Shown here: piece by piece, positions 8,808 through 18,036 of the stretch
How positions within the stretch are numbered: position 1 is the stretch's first letter
Layout: the number at the start of each line of letters is the position of its first letter
Source: an uncultured Prevotella sp.
GTDB taxonomy: Bacteria > Bacteroidota > Bacteroidia > Bacteroidales > Bacteroidaceae
DNA: 55,032 bases
Direction of reading: 5' to 3'
Assembly (NCBI GenBank): GCA_946548065.1
Contig: CAMNPM010000013.1
Span: forward strand, 1 to 55,032
The notes under the pieces: model-generated
Told to the model about the DNA's origin: nothing
Seen by the model: the letters and a program-made list of their open reading frames with translations, nothing else
Database searches by the model: none
Program-made: the position numbers and the translations under genes

Positions 8808-9923
8808 ATGGAAGAAAGAAAAATTCGCGTGGCTATCACGCAAGGAGATACCAACGGTGTTGGTTACGAAGTCATCCTCAAGGCATTTGCCGACCCTGCG
8901 ATGTTCGAACTCTGCACCCCCATCGTCTATGGCTCGCCCAAGATTGCAGCCTATCATCGGAAGGCACTCAACTTAGAGACTAATTTCAGTATTATCAATA
9001 CGGCAGAAGAAGCCCGTGACGGACGGCTGAACCTTCTCACTTGTTTCGAAGACGAGGTGAAGGTTGAGATGGGGACGCCCTCCAATGAGGCAGGACAAGC
9101 AGCCCTCAAGGCCCTGGACCGCGCGATGACTGATTTCCGTAGCGGACTGTACGACGTGCTTGTGACTGCGCCCATCAACAAGGCAACCATCCAAAGCCCT
9201 GAATTCAAGTTCCCCGGACATACGGAATATATAGAAACCAGCGTGGGAGAAGGTCAGAAGGCCTTGATGATATTGATGAACGAAAACCTGCGCGTAGCAC
9301 TGGTCACAACCCATTTACCAATCAAAAAGGTGTCTGAGTCCATCACCAAGGAGGCCATCATCGAGAAGGCCACCATCTTCTACAAGAGTCTGAAGCGCGA
9401 CTTCCGGGTGTCAAACCCACGAATAGCCATCCTGGCCCTCAACCCCCATGCTGGCGACGAAGGTGTTTTAGGCACGGAAGAGATTGAAATACTCCGACCT
9501 GCCATCAGTGAGCTGGCCGACAAAGGTATACAAGCCTTTGGCCCCTATCCTGCCGACGGATTCTTCGGAGCTGCCACCTACGAACACTTCGACGGTGTAC
9601 TGGCGATGTACCACGATCAGGGGCTGGCGCCTTTCAAGACCATTGCCCTTAATACAGGTGTCAACTACACTGCAGGACTGCCCATCATCCGCACTTCGCC
9701 TGACCACGGCACAGCTTTCGACATAGCAGGACAAGGAATAGCTGACGAGAACTCCATGAGGCAGGCCATCTATACTGCTATCGACATTTATCGCAACCGT
9801 AAGGAATACGATGAGCCACTGCAGAATCCGCTGCCAAAACTCTTCCACGAAAAGCGAGAGGACGGTGAGAAGGTACGCTTTGCAGTGTTCAAACCCAACA
9901 AGAAAACGGCACCGGAAAATTAA
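8808..9923 (+). CDS. pdxA: 4-hydroxythreonine-4-phosphate dehydrogenase PdxA
   Basis: 371 residues, full length. The opening VAITQGDTNGVGYEVI corresponds to the PdxA GDP-like start, and the metal-ligand His residues are in TTHLPIK, NPHAGDEG and YHDQGLAPFKT. It oxidises 4-phosphohydroxy-L-threonine in the DXP-dependent pathway to pyridoxal phosphate, in the cytoplasm. It follows rlmN by 20 nt and is followed by a new promoter for the sigma-54 regulator. Confidence 0.95.
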   Translation: MEERKIRVAITQGDTNGVGYEVILKAFADPAMFELCTPIVYGSPKIAAYHRKALNLETNFSIINTAEEARDGRLNLLTCFEDEVKVEMGTPSNEAGQAALKALDRAMTDFRSGLYDVLVTAPINKATIQSPEFKFPGHTEYIETSVGEGQKALMILMNENLRVALVTTHLPIKKVSESITKEAIIEKATIFYKSLKRDFRVSNPRIAILALNPHAGDEGVLGTEEIEILRPAISELADKGIQAFGPYPADGFFGAATYEHFDGVLAMYHDQGLAPFKTIALNTGVNYTAGLPIIRTSPDHGTAFDIAGQGIADENSMRQAIYTAIDIYRNRKEYDEPLQNPLPKLFHEKREDGEKVRFAVFKPNKKTAPEN

Positions 9924-9962
9924 TTTTCTGCCAAAGTATGCCATAATGTCAGATTTTCTTTG

Positions 9963-9970
9963 TACCTTTG
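9963..9970 (+). promoter_or_regulatory. -7 box for the sigma-54 activator gene
   Basis: TACCTTTG 8 nt before the ATG at 9979; the 5' leader would be very short. Confidence 0.6.
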
Positions 9971-9978
9971 CCGACTAA

Positions 9979-11220
9979 ATGAAGAGTTCTGAACTACAAA
10001 GTATCAAGCAGCGCTATAGCATCGTAGGCAATTGCGAGGCTTTGAATCATGCGCTGGATGTCGCCCTGCAGGTGGCACCCACAGACTTGTCGGTACTCAT
10101 AGTAGGCGAAAGCGGGGTAGGCAAGGAAATCATTCCACGCGTCATCCACGAAAGCTCACCAAGACGACGGGAAAAGTATTTTGCCATCAACTGCGGCTCC
10201 ATTCCTGAAGGTACTATAGACTCTGAACTCTTCGGACACATTAAGGGTTCGTTTACTGGAGCTATTAACGACTCACCGGGCTACTTTGGGGTTGCCAATA
10301 AAGGCACACTCTTCCTCGACGAGGTGGGCGAGTTGCCTTTAGCTACCCAGGCACGACTGCTACGCGTATTGGAGACTGGCGAATATATTCCTGTTGGAGG
10401 TACTGAAATCCGGAAGACTGACGTGCGTATCGTAGCAGCAACAAACGTCAACATACAACAAGCTATCAACGAGGGACGTTTCCGAGAAGACCTCTATTAT
10501 CGTCTCAACTCCATCCCCATACAGATGCCACCCTTGCGTGAACGGGGCGAAGACATCATACTGCTGTTCCGTCTCTTCGCCATGCAGATGGCTGAGAAAT
10601 ACCGCATGGACAAGGTAGTACTCACCGAGGAGGCAAAGCACATGCTGCTACGGTACAAATGGCCGGGCAATGTCAGACAGCTGAAGAATATCACTGAGCA
10701 AATCAGCATTCTTAGCACGGAACGACAGATAACACCAGAGATCTTGGCGCGTTTCATACCGCAAGACCAAGAGACGACCCAGCTGGCTACACTCCACAAG
10801 GAAGGAGACCATACGTTTGAAAATGAGCGCGAGATACTTTACAAGATATTGTTCGAACTGCGCTCCAATGTCAACGACATGCGACGCGAGATGAGTACTC
10901 TGAAAAAACAGATTGAGGACGTACAGGGAAGCAAAGCCGCCATACAGACCACCATACCTACTGTATCAGCTATGCCTACGATGCCGGCTGTTACGGCCAA
11001 CATTCCCGCTGTGGCGCCATCACTTGAGGATGCTGTTGCCGAGGAATACATCGACCCCACCCCTGAACTGGAAAACTTAAACGTGAACGACTGGAGTCGC
11101 CAGGCTCTTGAAAAAGCACTCCAACGCAACGGAGGCAACCGCAAGAAAGCAGCCAAAGAGCTTGGCATCAGTGACCGCACATTATATCGCAGATTAAAAC
11201 AATATGGACTGGACAAATAA
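9979..11220 (+). CDS. sigma-54-dependent transcriptional activator without receiver domain
   Basis: 413 residues. An AAA+ domain begins almost at the N-terminus: Walker A GESGVGKE (43-50), loop motif GSFTGA (90-95, a variant of GAFTGA), Walker B LFLDEVGE (111-118), and RFREDLYYRLN. A coiled segment and a Pro/Ala/Thr-rich linker follow, then a Fis-type helix-turn-helix (GNRKKAAKELGISDRTLYRRL). It remodels RNA polymerase with sigma-54 at enhancer-dependent promoters. It lacks an N-terminal receiver or ligand domain, so regulation is probably through expression or a partner. Its end overlaps the lptE start by 17 nt, which suggests translational coupling with envelope genes. Confidence 0.93.
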   Translation: MKSSELQSIKQRYSIVGNCEALNHALDVALQVAPTDLSVLIVGESGVGKEIIPRVIHESSPRRREKYFAINCGSIPEGTIDSELFGHIKGSFTGAINDSPGYFGVANKGTLFLDEVGELPLATQARLLRVLETGEYIPVGGTEIRKTDVRIVAATNVNIQQAINEGRFREDLYYRLNSIPIQMPPLRERGEDIILLFRLFAMQMAEKYRMDKVVLTEEAKHMLLRYKWPGNVRQLKNITEQISILSTERQITPEILARFIPQDQETTQLATLHKEGDHTFENEREILYKILFELRSNVNDMRREMSTLKKQIEDVQGSKAAIQTTIPTVSAMPTMPAVTANIPAVAPSLEDAVAEEYIDPTPELENLNVNDWSRQALEKALQRNGGNRKKAAKELGISDRTLYRRLKQYGLDK

Positions 11221-11722
11221 AGCAAGCATCATTCTCTGCCTGACATTCACCTTGATGTTGTCAGCATGTTCCGTCAGCTATAAATTCAACGGAGCCAGCA
11301 TTGACTATACAAAGGTAAAAACCATACAGATAGCTGAATTCCCACTGCGTACCAGCTACGTATGGGGACCTATGGGGCCATTGTTCAACAACCGGCTGAA
11401 AGACCAGTTTACCAACAACACCAAACTGCAGCAGGTGAATCGTAATGGCGACCTGAAGCTGGAAGGCGAGATAACACAGTACACCCAGCGCAACAAATCG
11501 GTGGCTGCCGACGGCTATACCGCACAGACGGAACTGACCATGACTGTCAACGTGCGCTTTACGAACAATATCAACCACTCAGAGGATTTTGAACGTCAGT
11601 TCTCCGCCTCGCAGTCGTATGACACCAAACAATCACTGAACTCTGTTCAAGAAGAACTGGTGACACTCATGGTCAAGGATATCTGCGAGCAGATATTCAT
11701 GGCAACGGTGGCAAACTGGTAA
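11204..11722 (+). CDS. lptE: LptE-like LPS-assembly lipoprotein
   Basis: 172 residues with a signal peptide ending in lipobox LSAC (TLMLSACSVSYKFNG). The mature part matches the short Bacteroidetes LptE pattern (YKFNGASIDYTKVKTIQIAEF). LptE plugs the LptD barrel in the outer membrane to place LPS. The start overlaps the upstream regulator. The position before a TPR protein and secG is the arrangement I know from Bacteroidales. Confidence 0.85.
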   Translation: MDWTNKASIILCLTFTLMLSACSVSYKFNGASIDYTKVKTIQIAEFPLRTSYVWGPMGPLFNNRLKDQFTNNTKLQQVNRNGDLKLEGEITQYTQRNKSVAADGYTAQTELTMTVNVRFTNNINHSEDFERQFSASQSYDTKQSLNSVQEELVTLMVKDICEQIFMATVANW

Positions 11723-11782
11723 AAGACAGACATCAGTAATAGAAGACAGGAGCATCAAAGTAAGGTTACAGAGCATAGAGAA

Positions 11783-12520
11783 ATGGATATTGCAGAACTG
11801 ATAAGACACCCACAACAGATGGATCGCGACACACTCTACGAGTTGCGCTCTATGCTGGCTCTGCATCCCTATTTCCAAACAGTGCGTCTGTTAATGCTGC
11901 AGAATCTATACTTACTCCACGACTCCACCTTCAATGAAGAACTGCGAAGGGCATCCCTTTACATCACCGACCGCAAGACAATCTTCCTGATGATTGAGGC
12001 AGCCCACTATCAGCAGAGCACTGCCGCCAGTTCTGCTGCGGCAGACGCCCCAAAAGCATCCAATCGGACTGAGACACTCATCAACACCTTCCTCGACTCC
12101 ATCCCTGCTGAGAAAGAAGAGAGCAAGCCCAAACGTCGTCCTACACCAGCTGATGCAGCAGTAGACTACGTGGCATACCTGATGGAGACAGAGATGCAGG
12201 ACAACACCAAAGAGTCGCCACAGCTGAAAGGCCACGATTTGATTGACACCTTCCTCGAACAGGAACGCGGTCGCATACTGCTCAACGATCTGCCAACCCC
12301 AGAAACAGAGAAATCAACTGCAGAAGAAGAAGACAACGTAGAAGAAGAGTACTTCACTGAGACCCTTGCCCGAATATACATTAAACAGGGACGCTACCAA
12401 AAGGCACTCGACATCATAGGACGGCTCAACCAACAGTTCCCTGGTAAAAACGCCTACTTTGCCGACCAGATGCGGTTTTTAGAGAAATTAATCATTAACA
12501 ATAACAATAAAAAAAATTAA
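11783..12520 (+). CDS. tetratricopeptide-type protein of the lptE-secG cluster
   Basis: 245 residues, no signal peptide. The N-terminus (MDIAELIRHPQQMDRDTLYELRSM) is followed by a helical region, an acidic linker (AEEEDNVEEEY) and one clear TPR-like hairpin (TLARIYIKQGRYQKALDIIGRL). Function unknown; it probably mediates protein contacts. It ends 6 nt before secG. Confidence 0.75.
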   Translation: MDIAELIRHPQQMDRDTLYELRSMLALHPYFQTVRLLMLQNLYLLHDSTFNEELRRASLYITDRKTIFLMIEAAHYQQSTAASSAAADAPKASNRTETLINTFLDSIPAEKEESKPKRRPTPADAAVDYVAYLMETEMQDNTKESPQLKGHDLIDTFLEQERGRILLNDLPTPETEKSTAEEEDNVEEEYFTETLARIYIKQGRYQKALDIIGRLNQQFPGKNAYFADQMRFLEKLIINNNNKKN

Positions 12521-12526
12521 ATCAAA

Positions 12527-12931
12527 ATGGGACTTTACACATTATTTGTAATTCTTATCGTGATTGCAGCCGTACTGATGATAGGTATCGTGCTGATTCA
12601 AGAGTCGAAGGGTGGCGGTTTGTCATCAAGCTTCGCAGGTTATAACCAGGTAGCCGGAGTTCGCAAGACCACCGACTTTATCGAGAAAGCCACATGGGGA
12701 CTTGCTGCTACCATGGTGATTGTTAGCGTAGTTTGTGCATGGGTAGCCCCCACAGCCAGCGTTGACCAGTCAGTAATGGAAGGCATTGAGAACCCAGTCA
12801 CCAACCCGCACAACCTGCCTGGTTTCGGTGCCAGCCAACAGCCTGCCACACCCGCTGATGGTTCTGCTGCTCCTGCTCAGGGAACCGCTCCCGCCGCTGC
12901 TCCCGCTGCACCTGCCGATTCCGCAAAATAA
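12527..12931 (+). CDS. secG: preprotein translocase subunit SecG
   Basis: 134 residues: transmembrane helix 1 (about 3-22), the conserved loop ESKGGGLSSSFAG, helix 2 (about 52-72), then a long Pro/Ala/Gly-rich C-terminal tail typical of Bacteroidetes SecG. It helps SecYE-SecA move proteins across the inner membrane. Confidence 0.92.
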   Translation: MGLYTLFVILIVIAAVLMIGIVLIQESKGGGLSSSFAGYNQVAGVRKTTDFIEKATWGLAATMVIVSVVCAWVAPTASVDQSVMEGIENPVTNPHNLPGFGASQQPATPADGSAAPAQGTAPAAAPAAPADSAK

Positions 12932-12945
12932 GGGATAAGGTAAAT

Positions 12946-13006
12946 GTTGGTTCACAACCAACTGACAAGAAAAGAAGAATGGAAGTCATTAAATGGCTTC
13001 CATTCT
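12946..13006. terminator. bidirectional terminator between secG and the epimerase gene
   Basis: AGAATGGAAG (12976-12985) pairs with CTTCCATTCT (12997-13006). It is followed by T/C-rich sequence on the + strand and by TCTTTTCTT on the minus strand. It overlaps the last codons and stop of the epimerase gene. A smaller hairpin GTTGGTT-CAC-AACCAAC lies at 12946-12962. It separates convergent secG and the mannan operon. Confidence 0.65.
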
Positions 13007-14215
13007 TTCTATCACCTCCAAGCACATGCGGCTGTTGTGATAAGGACATTTCCAAAAGCCTGCCTTATCGTCAACCGTATTGAGTGTTCCATCAGCATGC
13101 CGGCTCCAATGCCACTCGCCATTGTCCCGGTCGATAATCTGTTCTTTGATATACTGCCAACAGCGCATGGCCCGGTCGAGGGCCTGCTCATCGCCAAAAT
13201 ATTGATAGAGGTTGAACCAACCTACCACATTCTCAGCCTGTACCCACCAGTGCAGGTCATCGTCTACATGCCCAGTATCCAGATTAGCCTCGTGAATCAT
13301 CGAACCGTCTGGGCGCAAGCCTTTCTCACTGGCCTTGGCCACCATCCGGACAATGGGTTCCACCTTGGCTAACACCTCTTTGTCATCTAACACCAAAGCC
13401 GCCTCGTGCATCAGCCACGAACACTCGATGTCGTGACCATAGCTCTCCAGCCTGCCCGCTTCGCGTGTCCAGTCCATGTCAAAGAAGAGGTCAAGATGGT
13501 GGGTAGTTGGATTGAGAATGTAGTCGGTAAAGATGTGGATGATATTTCGCAGGGCAGTCTCAACCTCCGGATGTTGCTCCGCAATCTTCATTTCCTTCAG
13601 GCAGCGATAGAGGTTAGTGTATGGCTCCATAATGTGCAGATGGGTATTCTGCGACTTAGGGAAGTTGGCATCAAGCTCTGAGAGTCGCATGTCTGCAATG
13701 GGTGACCAGTCGCGCGCAGTAGCCTCTATATATCCATTATACTGACGGTCCAAGGCATGGTCTTCAATACACTTGAACAACTGAATGGCACATTCCAAAG
13801 CCTCTTTGTCGCCCGTAGCCCGGGCATATTCAGACATACCATAAAGTGCAAAACCTATGGCATAGAACTGCTTACGGGTGTTCAGCGGACGCCCCTTGTA
13901 GTCAACGCTCCAATAGACACCTCCATAATCTTTGTCGATAAAATGCTCAAGGAAGTACTCTTTGGCATAGGTTGCCATTTTCAGATACTCCGGATTGCGG
14001 AGCACCCGGTAGGCAGCGGAGAACGACCACAGGATGCGGGCATTGAGAATGGCTCCCTTCTCGGCATCAGGATGCAAGACTTCCTGGGCATCGATACGTC
14101 CGTAGAAGCCACCGTGCTCGCGATCGACCATCTTGTCAATCCAAAATCGCAGGATGTTGTTCTCCACAACATCCTGCATCTCGTTTTTCAATATATTCTT
14201 GTCCACCATTAACAT
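12989..14215 (-). CDS. AGE-family epimerase, probably mannobiose/cellobiose 2-epimerase
   Basis: 408 residues from 14215 (a second ATG at 14209 is equally possible). The (alpha/alpha)6-barrel AGE-family blocks are visible: HGGFYGRID, NARILWSFSAAYR, KQFYAIGFALYGMSEYA, the catalytic His in YGHDIECSWLMHEA, and the C-terminal KCPYHNSRMCLEV. Family enzymes convert beta-1,4-mannobiose to mannosyl-glucose (or cellobiose to glucosyl-mannose) in the cytoplasm. It is the last gene of the leftward operon, 11 nt after the symporter. The set GH26, GH130, symporter and epimerase matches the known Bacteroides fragilis mannan pathway, which supports mannobiose as substrate. Confidence 0.9.
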   Translation of the reverse strand: MLMVDKNILKNEMQDVVENNILRFWIDKMVDREHGGFYGRIDAQEVLHPDAEKGAILNARILWSFSAAYRVLRNPEYLKMATYAKEYFLEHFIDKDYGGVYWSVDYKGRPLNTRKQFYAIGFALYGMSEYARATGDKEALECAIQLFKCIEDHALDRQYNGYIEATARDWSPIADMRLSELDANFPKSQNTHLHIMEPYTNLYRCLKEMKIAEQHPEVETALRNIIHIFTDYILNPTTHHLDLFFDMDWTREAGRLESYGHDIECSWLMHEAALVLDDKEVLAKVEPIVRMVAKASEKGLRPDGSMIHEANLDTGHVDDDLHWWVQAENVVGWFNLYQYFGDEQALDRAMRCWQYIKEQIIDRDNGEWHWSRHADGTLNTVDDKAGFWKCPYHNSRMCLEVIERMEAI

Positions 14216-14226
14216 CTCATTTCTAT

Positions 14227-15627
14227 TTAGTCTTCAATACTGCGAATCTGCTTCAATTCTGCATTGATCTTGTTGATGCGCTCCGTTGTCAGCGGATAGA
14301 ACCACACGATACACATGGACAGCAGGGCAACGCAAGCAGGAATAAAGCTCATGAGCCAGCGCAGACAGCTGAGTGCATCTTCAGGCTGTACCACGTGACC
14401 AGCCTTGAGGATATCAGGGTCTGTGATATAGCCAAAGCCCGAGAGCAGCCACAACACTGCCGCACCGCCAATGGCTCCGCCAAACTTCTGTGCCATCGAG
14501 GATGACGAGAAGATGAGTCCCGTAGAGGCTGTATGGAACTCCAGCTCAGCATAGTCGCTCACGTCAGCATACATCGACCACACCAGCGGCGACATGATAC
14601 CAGTCAGAATGGAAATGACAATCTGCGCTATCAGCATCAACCAGTAGCCCGTAGGTGTACAGGGGATGAAGAAGAACAGTACGCTGAGCACGAAGAGCGA
14701 GGCATTCACCAAGATGAAAGTAGTCTTTTTGCCCAGTTTGTTGGAAATAGGTACACAGGAAGCTACACCCACCATGTTCGACACCTCGCCCACGCCCAGG
14801 AAGAGGCCAGCATAGAAGGCGAAGACGATGCCAAAGAAGGCAAGTGTCACACTGGGACCGATGATGTCCTGGAAGAAGTAAGCCACCGTAGCTCCGCGAA
14901 CCGTATTGAACAAATTGAAGCACAGAGCAGCTCCGATGAGCAGCCACCAGGGCTTGTTGGACAGCAAAGCCTTGAAGTCGCTACCTACGCTGACAGTGGA
15001 GACCGTCTTCAGATGCTCCTTCGTCATAAAGAAGCAGAGGAGGAACATGACGAAGCAGGCTGCGGCAATCACTACCATTGCCCAGAACCATCCGCCTGGA
15101 GTGTTGTATCCGCCCATCAGATTGGTGAGCGGTTCCCAAAGGAAAAGCGAGACAAAGGAACCACCGTAGGCAAAGAACATACGGAACGAGGAGAACACGG
15201 TCTTCTCGTTGGTATCGTCAGTCATCACACCGAGCATAGCACCATAAGGCACATTGATACCCGTATACACCGTCATCATCAAGATGTAGGTGACGTATGC
15301 CCATATCAGCTTGCCTGCATAGTCAAGGTCGGGTGTGGTGAAGAGCAGGATACCGCAGATGCTGAAGAAGGGAGCCACCCACAGCAGGTAGGGCCGATAC
15401 TTACCCCACTTGGTATTGGTACGGTCGGAGATGACACCCATCATGGGGTCAGAGACCGCATCCCAGATACGAGTTACGAGCACCAGCACACCCGCATCGA
15501 CCAGCGACAGTCCAAAGATGTTGCTATAGAAGAATGGCAGGTAATACGAAAAAATCTTCCAGAACATGCTGGACGACATATCGCCAAAGCCATATCCTAT
15601 TTTTTCTTTCAAGGTTGATTTAGCCAT
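14227..15627 (-). CDS. GPH-type sugar:cation symporter, probable mannobiose transporter
   Basis: 466 residues with about 12 transmembrane segments. The family start is GYGFGDMSSSMFWKIFSYYLPFFY, and the MelB/GPH motif RIWDAVSDPMMGVISDRT is near residue 55. Family members take up mono- to trisaccharides with Na+ or H+. Placed between GH130 and the epimerase, it probably moves mannobiose or short mannooligosaccharides from periplasm to cytoplasm. A short AT-rich repeat occupies the 27-nt spacer to GH130. Confidence 0.9.
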   Translation of the reverse strand: MAKSTLKEKIGYGFGDMSSSMFWKIFSYYLPFFYSNIFGLSLVDAGVLVLVTRIWDAVSDPMMGVISDRTNTKWGKYRPYLLWVAPFFSICGILLFTTPDLDYAGKLIWAYVTYILMMTVYTGINVPYGAMLGVMTDDTNEKTVFSSFRMFFAYGGSFVSLFLWEPLTNLMGGYNTPGGWFWAMVVIAAACFVMFLLCFFMTKEHLKTVSTVSVGSDFKALLSNKPWWLLIGAALCFNLFNTVRGATVAYFFQDIIGPSVTLAFFGIVFAFYAGLFLGVGEVSNMVGVASCVPISNKLGKKTTFILVNASLFVLSVLFFFIPCTPTGYWLMLIAQIVISILTGIMSPLVWSMYADVSDYAELEFHTASTGLIFSSSSMAQKFGGAIGGAAVLWLLSGFGYITDPDILKAGHVVQPEDALSCLRWLMSFIPACVALLSMCIVWFYPLTTERINKINAELKQIRSIED

Positions 15628-15654
15628 AGAGATGATTTATGATTTGACTATTTA

Positions 15655-16818
15655 CTATTTACAATTTCTGTTTTTGGCAATCAGCTTCTTAATGGTTTCC
15701 ACCGAAGCGGCAGTATACAGGCCGTCCTCCGGGGTATGCATGCAGTAGTCTATGAGCTTGTCGATGGTCGACGTAGCCACATGCATACGGGTGTCGGCCG
15801 AGGCATAGTAGATGAACACTTTCCCGTCAGCATCAGCTATCCAGCCATTGGCAAACGCCACATTCATGACATCGCCCAGGTATTCGTCGCCCTGCGGTAC
15901 AAGGAAGAATCCTCCGGGCTGGGCAATCACCTTCGTCGGGGCGTCGAGCGAGGTCATATACATATACAATACATAACGCAGTCCGTCAGCTGTGGCCCGT
16001 ACACCATGAGCCAGATGCAGCCAGCCTTTGGGAGTCTTGATGGGATGCGGGCCTTCACCATTCTTCACCTCCGTGATGGTGTGATAATGGCGGGCATTGA
16101 TGATTTTCTCCTCCTTCACCTCAGCGTGGGTGATGTCATCCACCAAAGCCCATCCGATACCGCCACCAGAGCCGGTGTCGATGAAGCCATCCTGCGGACG
16201 AGTATAGAAGGCATACTTGCCATCCACGAACTCTGGGTGCAGCACCACGTTGCGCTGCTGCGACTTGGTCTTCAGGTCGGGCAGTCGCTCCCACGTCTTC
16301 AGGTCCTTGGTACGTGCAATGCCCGCTGTAGCCGTAGCGGCACTGAGGTCTCCGGGCTTCGTGTCATCATGGCGCTCGGCACAGAACACGCCATAAATCC
16401 AGCCATCCTCATGCTGCGTGATGCGCATATCGTAGATATTGGTGGCCGGGATGACATCGTCAGGCATCGTGATGGGTTCGTCCCAGAAGCGGAAGTTGTC
16501 TACACCGTTGGGACTCTCAGCTACGGCAAAGAACGACTTGCGGTCGGCTCCCTCTACGCGCACCACCAGGCAGTACTTCCCCTGCCACTTGATGGCGCCT
16601 GAGTTGAGCGTAGCATTCATCATGATGCGCTGCATCAGATAAGGATTATCCTTTTCGCAGAAGTCATAGCGCCACTCCAGCGGTGTATGCTCTGCAGTCA
16701 ATATCGGGTTCTTCCACTTGTCATAGATACCATTGCCCCACTCTATGGGTTCATTCTTGCGCGTCAGCAGCTCTTCATGGTGAGCCCGCAACGCTTTTAC
16801 TTTTTCTTCAAAATCCAT
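15655..16818 (-). CDS. GH130 4-O-beta-D-mannosyl-D-glucose phosphorylase
   Basis: 387 residues, five-bladed-propeller GH130 family. The proton-donor Asp region is in [10 protein letters not shown]. Other family landmarks are RHYHTI and the C-terminal [17 protein letters not shown]. The length and the neighbourhood point to the subfamily that phosphorolyses mannosyl-glucose to alpha-mannose-1-phosphate and glucose in the cytoplasm. No signal peptide, as expected. It is flanked on both sides by TTTACTATT-type AT-rich repeats (15643-15665 and 16817-16860). Confidence 0.92.
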   Translation of the reverse strand: MDFEEKVKALRAHHEELLTRKNEPIEWGNGIYDKWKNPILTAEHTPLEWRYDFCEKDNPYLMQRIMMNATLNSGAIKWQGKYCLVVRVEGADRKSFFAVAESPNGVDNFRFWDEPITMPDDVIPATNIYDMRITQHEDGWIYGVFCAERHDDTKPGDLSAATATAGIARTKDLKTWERLPDLKTKSQQRNVVLHPEFVDGKYAFYTRPQDGFIDTGSGGGIGWALVDDITHAEVKEEKIINARHYHTITEVKNGEGPHPIKTPKGWLHLAHGVRATADGLRYVLYMYMTSLDAPTKVIAQPGGFFLVPQGDEYLGDVMNVAFANGWIADADGKVFIYYASADTRMHVATSTIDKLIDYCMHTPEDGLYTAASVETIKKLIAKNRNCK

Positions 16819-16860
16819 ATTATTTACTATTTGACGATTTACTATTTACTATTGATTTAC
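16817..16860. repeat. AT-rich short tandem repeat between GH26 and GH130
   Basis: Degenerate units of the form TTTACTATT / GATTTAC repeated about five times in the operon spacer. A shorter relative (GACTATTTACTATTTAC) lies at 15646-15662 on the other side of the GH130 gene. Confidence 0.7.
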
Positions 16861-16872
16861 GATTGGGTTATT

Positions 16873-18036
16873 TTACTGTTTTATTTCCTCCAAGAACAGC
16901 GTGTTCTTGGCCTCATAGAGCTGACGGAAGTCAGCAGCGCAGGGCAGTTCGGGAGCCGGTCCGAAATATTCTTTCTTATAGTTGCGCCACAACAGGAAGT
17001 AACTGATGGGATACTGGTCCATGATGGGCTTCAGCACGTGTGTCAGCCACGTGGAGTCTGTCATGTTCTGCAGTCCGCACTCGGTCATAGCCAGCAGCTT
17101 GCCGTTCTTCTTGGCAAAGGCACTCAGGAAGCGGAGGTCAGATGTCAGGTCTCTCTTGAAGTCCTCCTCCGTACCCCACTGGTAGGCATCCTCGCCAATC
17201 AGAGCCACACGCTCGTTGCCCGGATAGCGCTGCAGGAATCGCTCCTCCGTCCATTTGCCGTCCAGATTGGGCGAATAGCTCCACAGCAGGTTCGTGAATC
17301 CTCGCTCGTTCATATAGTCTTGCAGCATATTCCACAGGGCGTGAAACTCTTCGTCGCTGCACAGGTTCTGTCCCCACCAGAACCACGAGCCGTTGTTCTC
17401 GTGCCAGGGGCGGAAAATAACGGGAACGCGCTGACCGTCAGCGGTCTTCAGTCCGTCAACAAAGTCGCCCATCCGCTGCATCCAGGTTTGGAACTTCTCG
17501 TATTGCGAACCTCCCGGCAGTATGCTCTTCACCACCGTGGTGTCTTCCACGTCCCATGCAGTACCGCCCGTCAGGGGATTGCGGGGATGCCAGCTCAGGG
17601 TGACGATGCCGCCGCGCTCATGGTGAGCTATCAGCTCGTCGTGGATGCGGGAGAACGGCACACTGTCCAGGTTCTTCTCGTCGCCCACCTCGATGCCGCC
17701 CAGGTCGAAGCCCATCACGGCAGGGAAGTCGCCACATGTGCGGCGCACGTCGCTCGAGTCGGCAGGATAGCCCGCATTGTTCTGAAGAGAGTCGTAGGCC
17801 GACTCCTTGGCAGCAATACCCGACCAGGTGACCCCGTAGAACGGGTCGTCCTGATGGCCCATCATATATCCGTGCTCTACCAGAGTTTTCATGCGCTCGG
17901 CCAACTGTTCGCTGGGAGTCTTCTCCACGACGGTTTTCTGTCCACACGACATCAACAGGGATGTTCCCCATCCCATCACAAAAACCACCACTACAGCAGC
18001 CACCAATCCTACCAGATTAAATATTCTCTTCATCAT
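16873..18036 (-). CDS. GH26 beta-mannanase, lipoprotein, probably periplasmic
   Basis: About 387 residues from the ATG at 18036. This start overlaps the upstream esterase stop (ATGATGA) and gives a signal peptide with lipobox LMSC followed by GQKTVVEK. The catalytic acid/base Glu is in IFRPWHENNGSWFWWG and the nucleophile Glu in LLAMTECGLQN, both classical GH26 motifs. The enzyme hydrolyses beta-1,4-mannan or mannooligosaccharides. No acidic residues follow the lipobox Cys, so a periplasm-facing site is inferred, with a role in trimming imported oligosaccharides to mannobiose for the symporter. It is second in the leftward operon. Confidence 0.93.
   Translation of the reverse strand: MMKRIFNLVGLVAAVVVVFVMGWGTSLLMSCGQKTVVEKTPSEQLAERMKTLVEHGYMMGHQDDPFYGVTWSGIAAKESAYDSLQNNAGYPADSSDVRRTCGDFPAVMGFDLGGIEVGDEKNLDSVPFSRIHDELIAHHERGGIVTLSWHPRNPLTGGTAWDVEDTTVVKSILPGGSQYEKFQTWMQRMGDFVDGLKTADGQRVPVIFRPWHENNGSWFWWGQNLCSDEEFHALWNMLQDYMNERGFTNLLWSYSPNLDGKWTEERFLQRYPGNERVALIGEDAYQWGTEEDFKRDLTSDLRFLSAFAKKNGKLLAMTECGLQNMTDSTWLTHVLKPIMDQYPISYFLLWRNYKKEYFGPAPELPCAADFRQLYEAKNTLFLEEIKQ

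Noticed and set aside
14533..15618. 361-codon + strand frame over the symporter gene.
   Set aside because: Shadow of a clear 12-helix transporter; His/Glu/Gln-rich.
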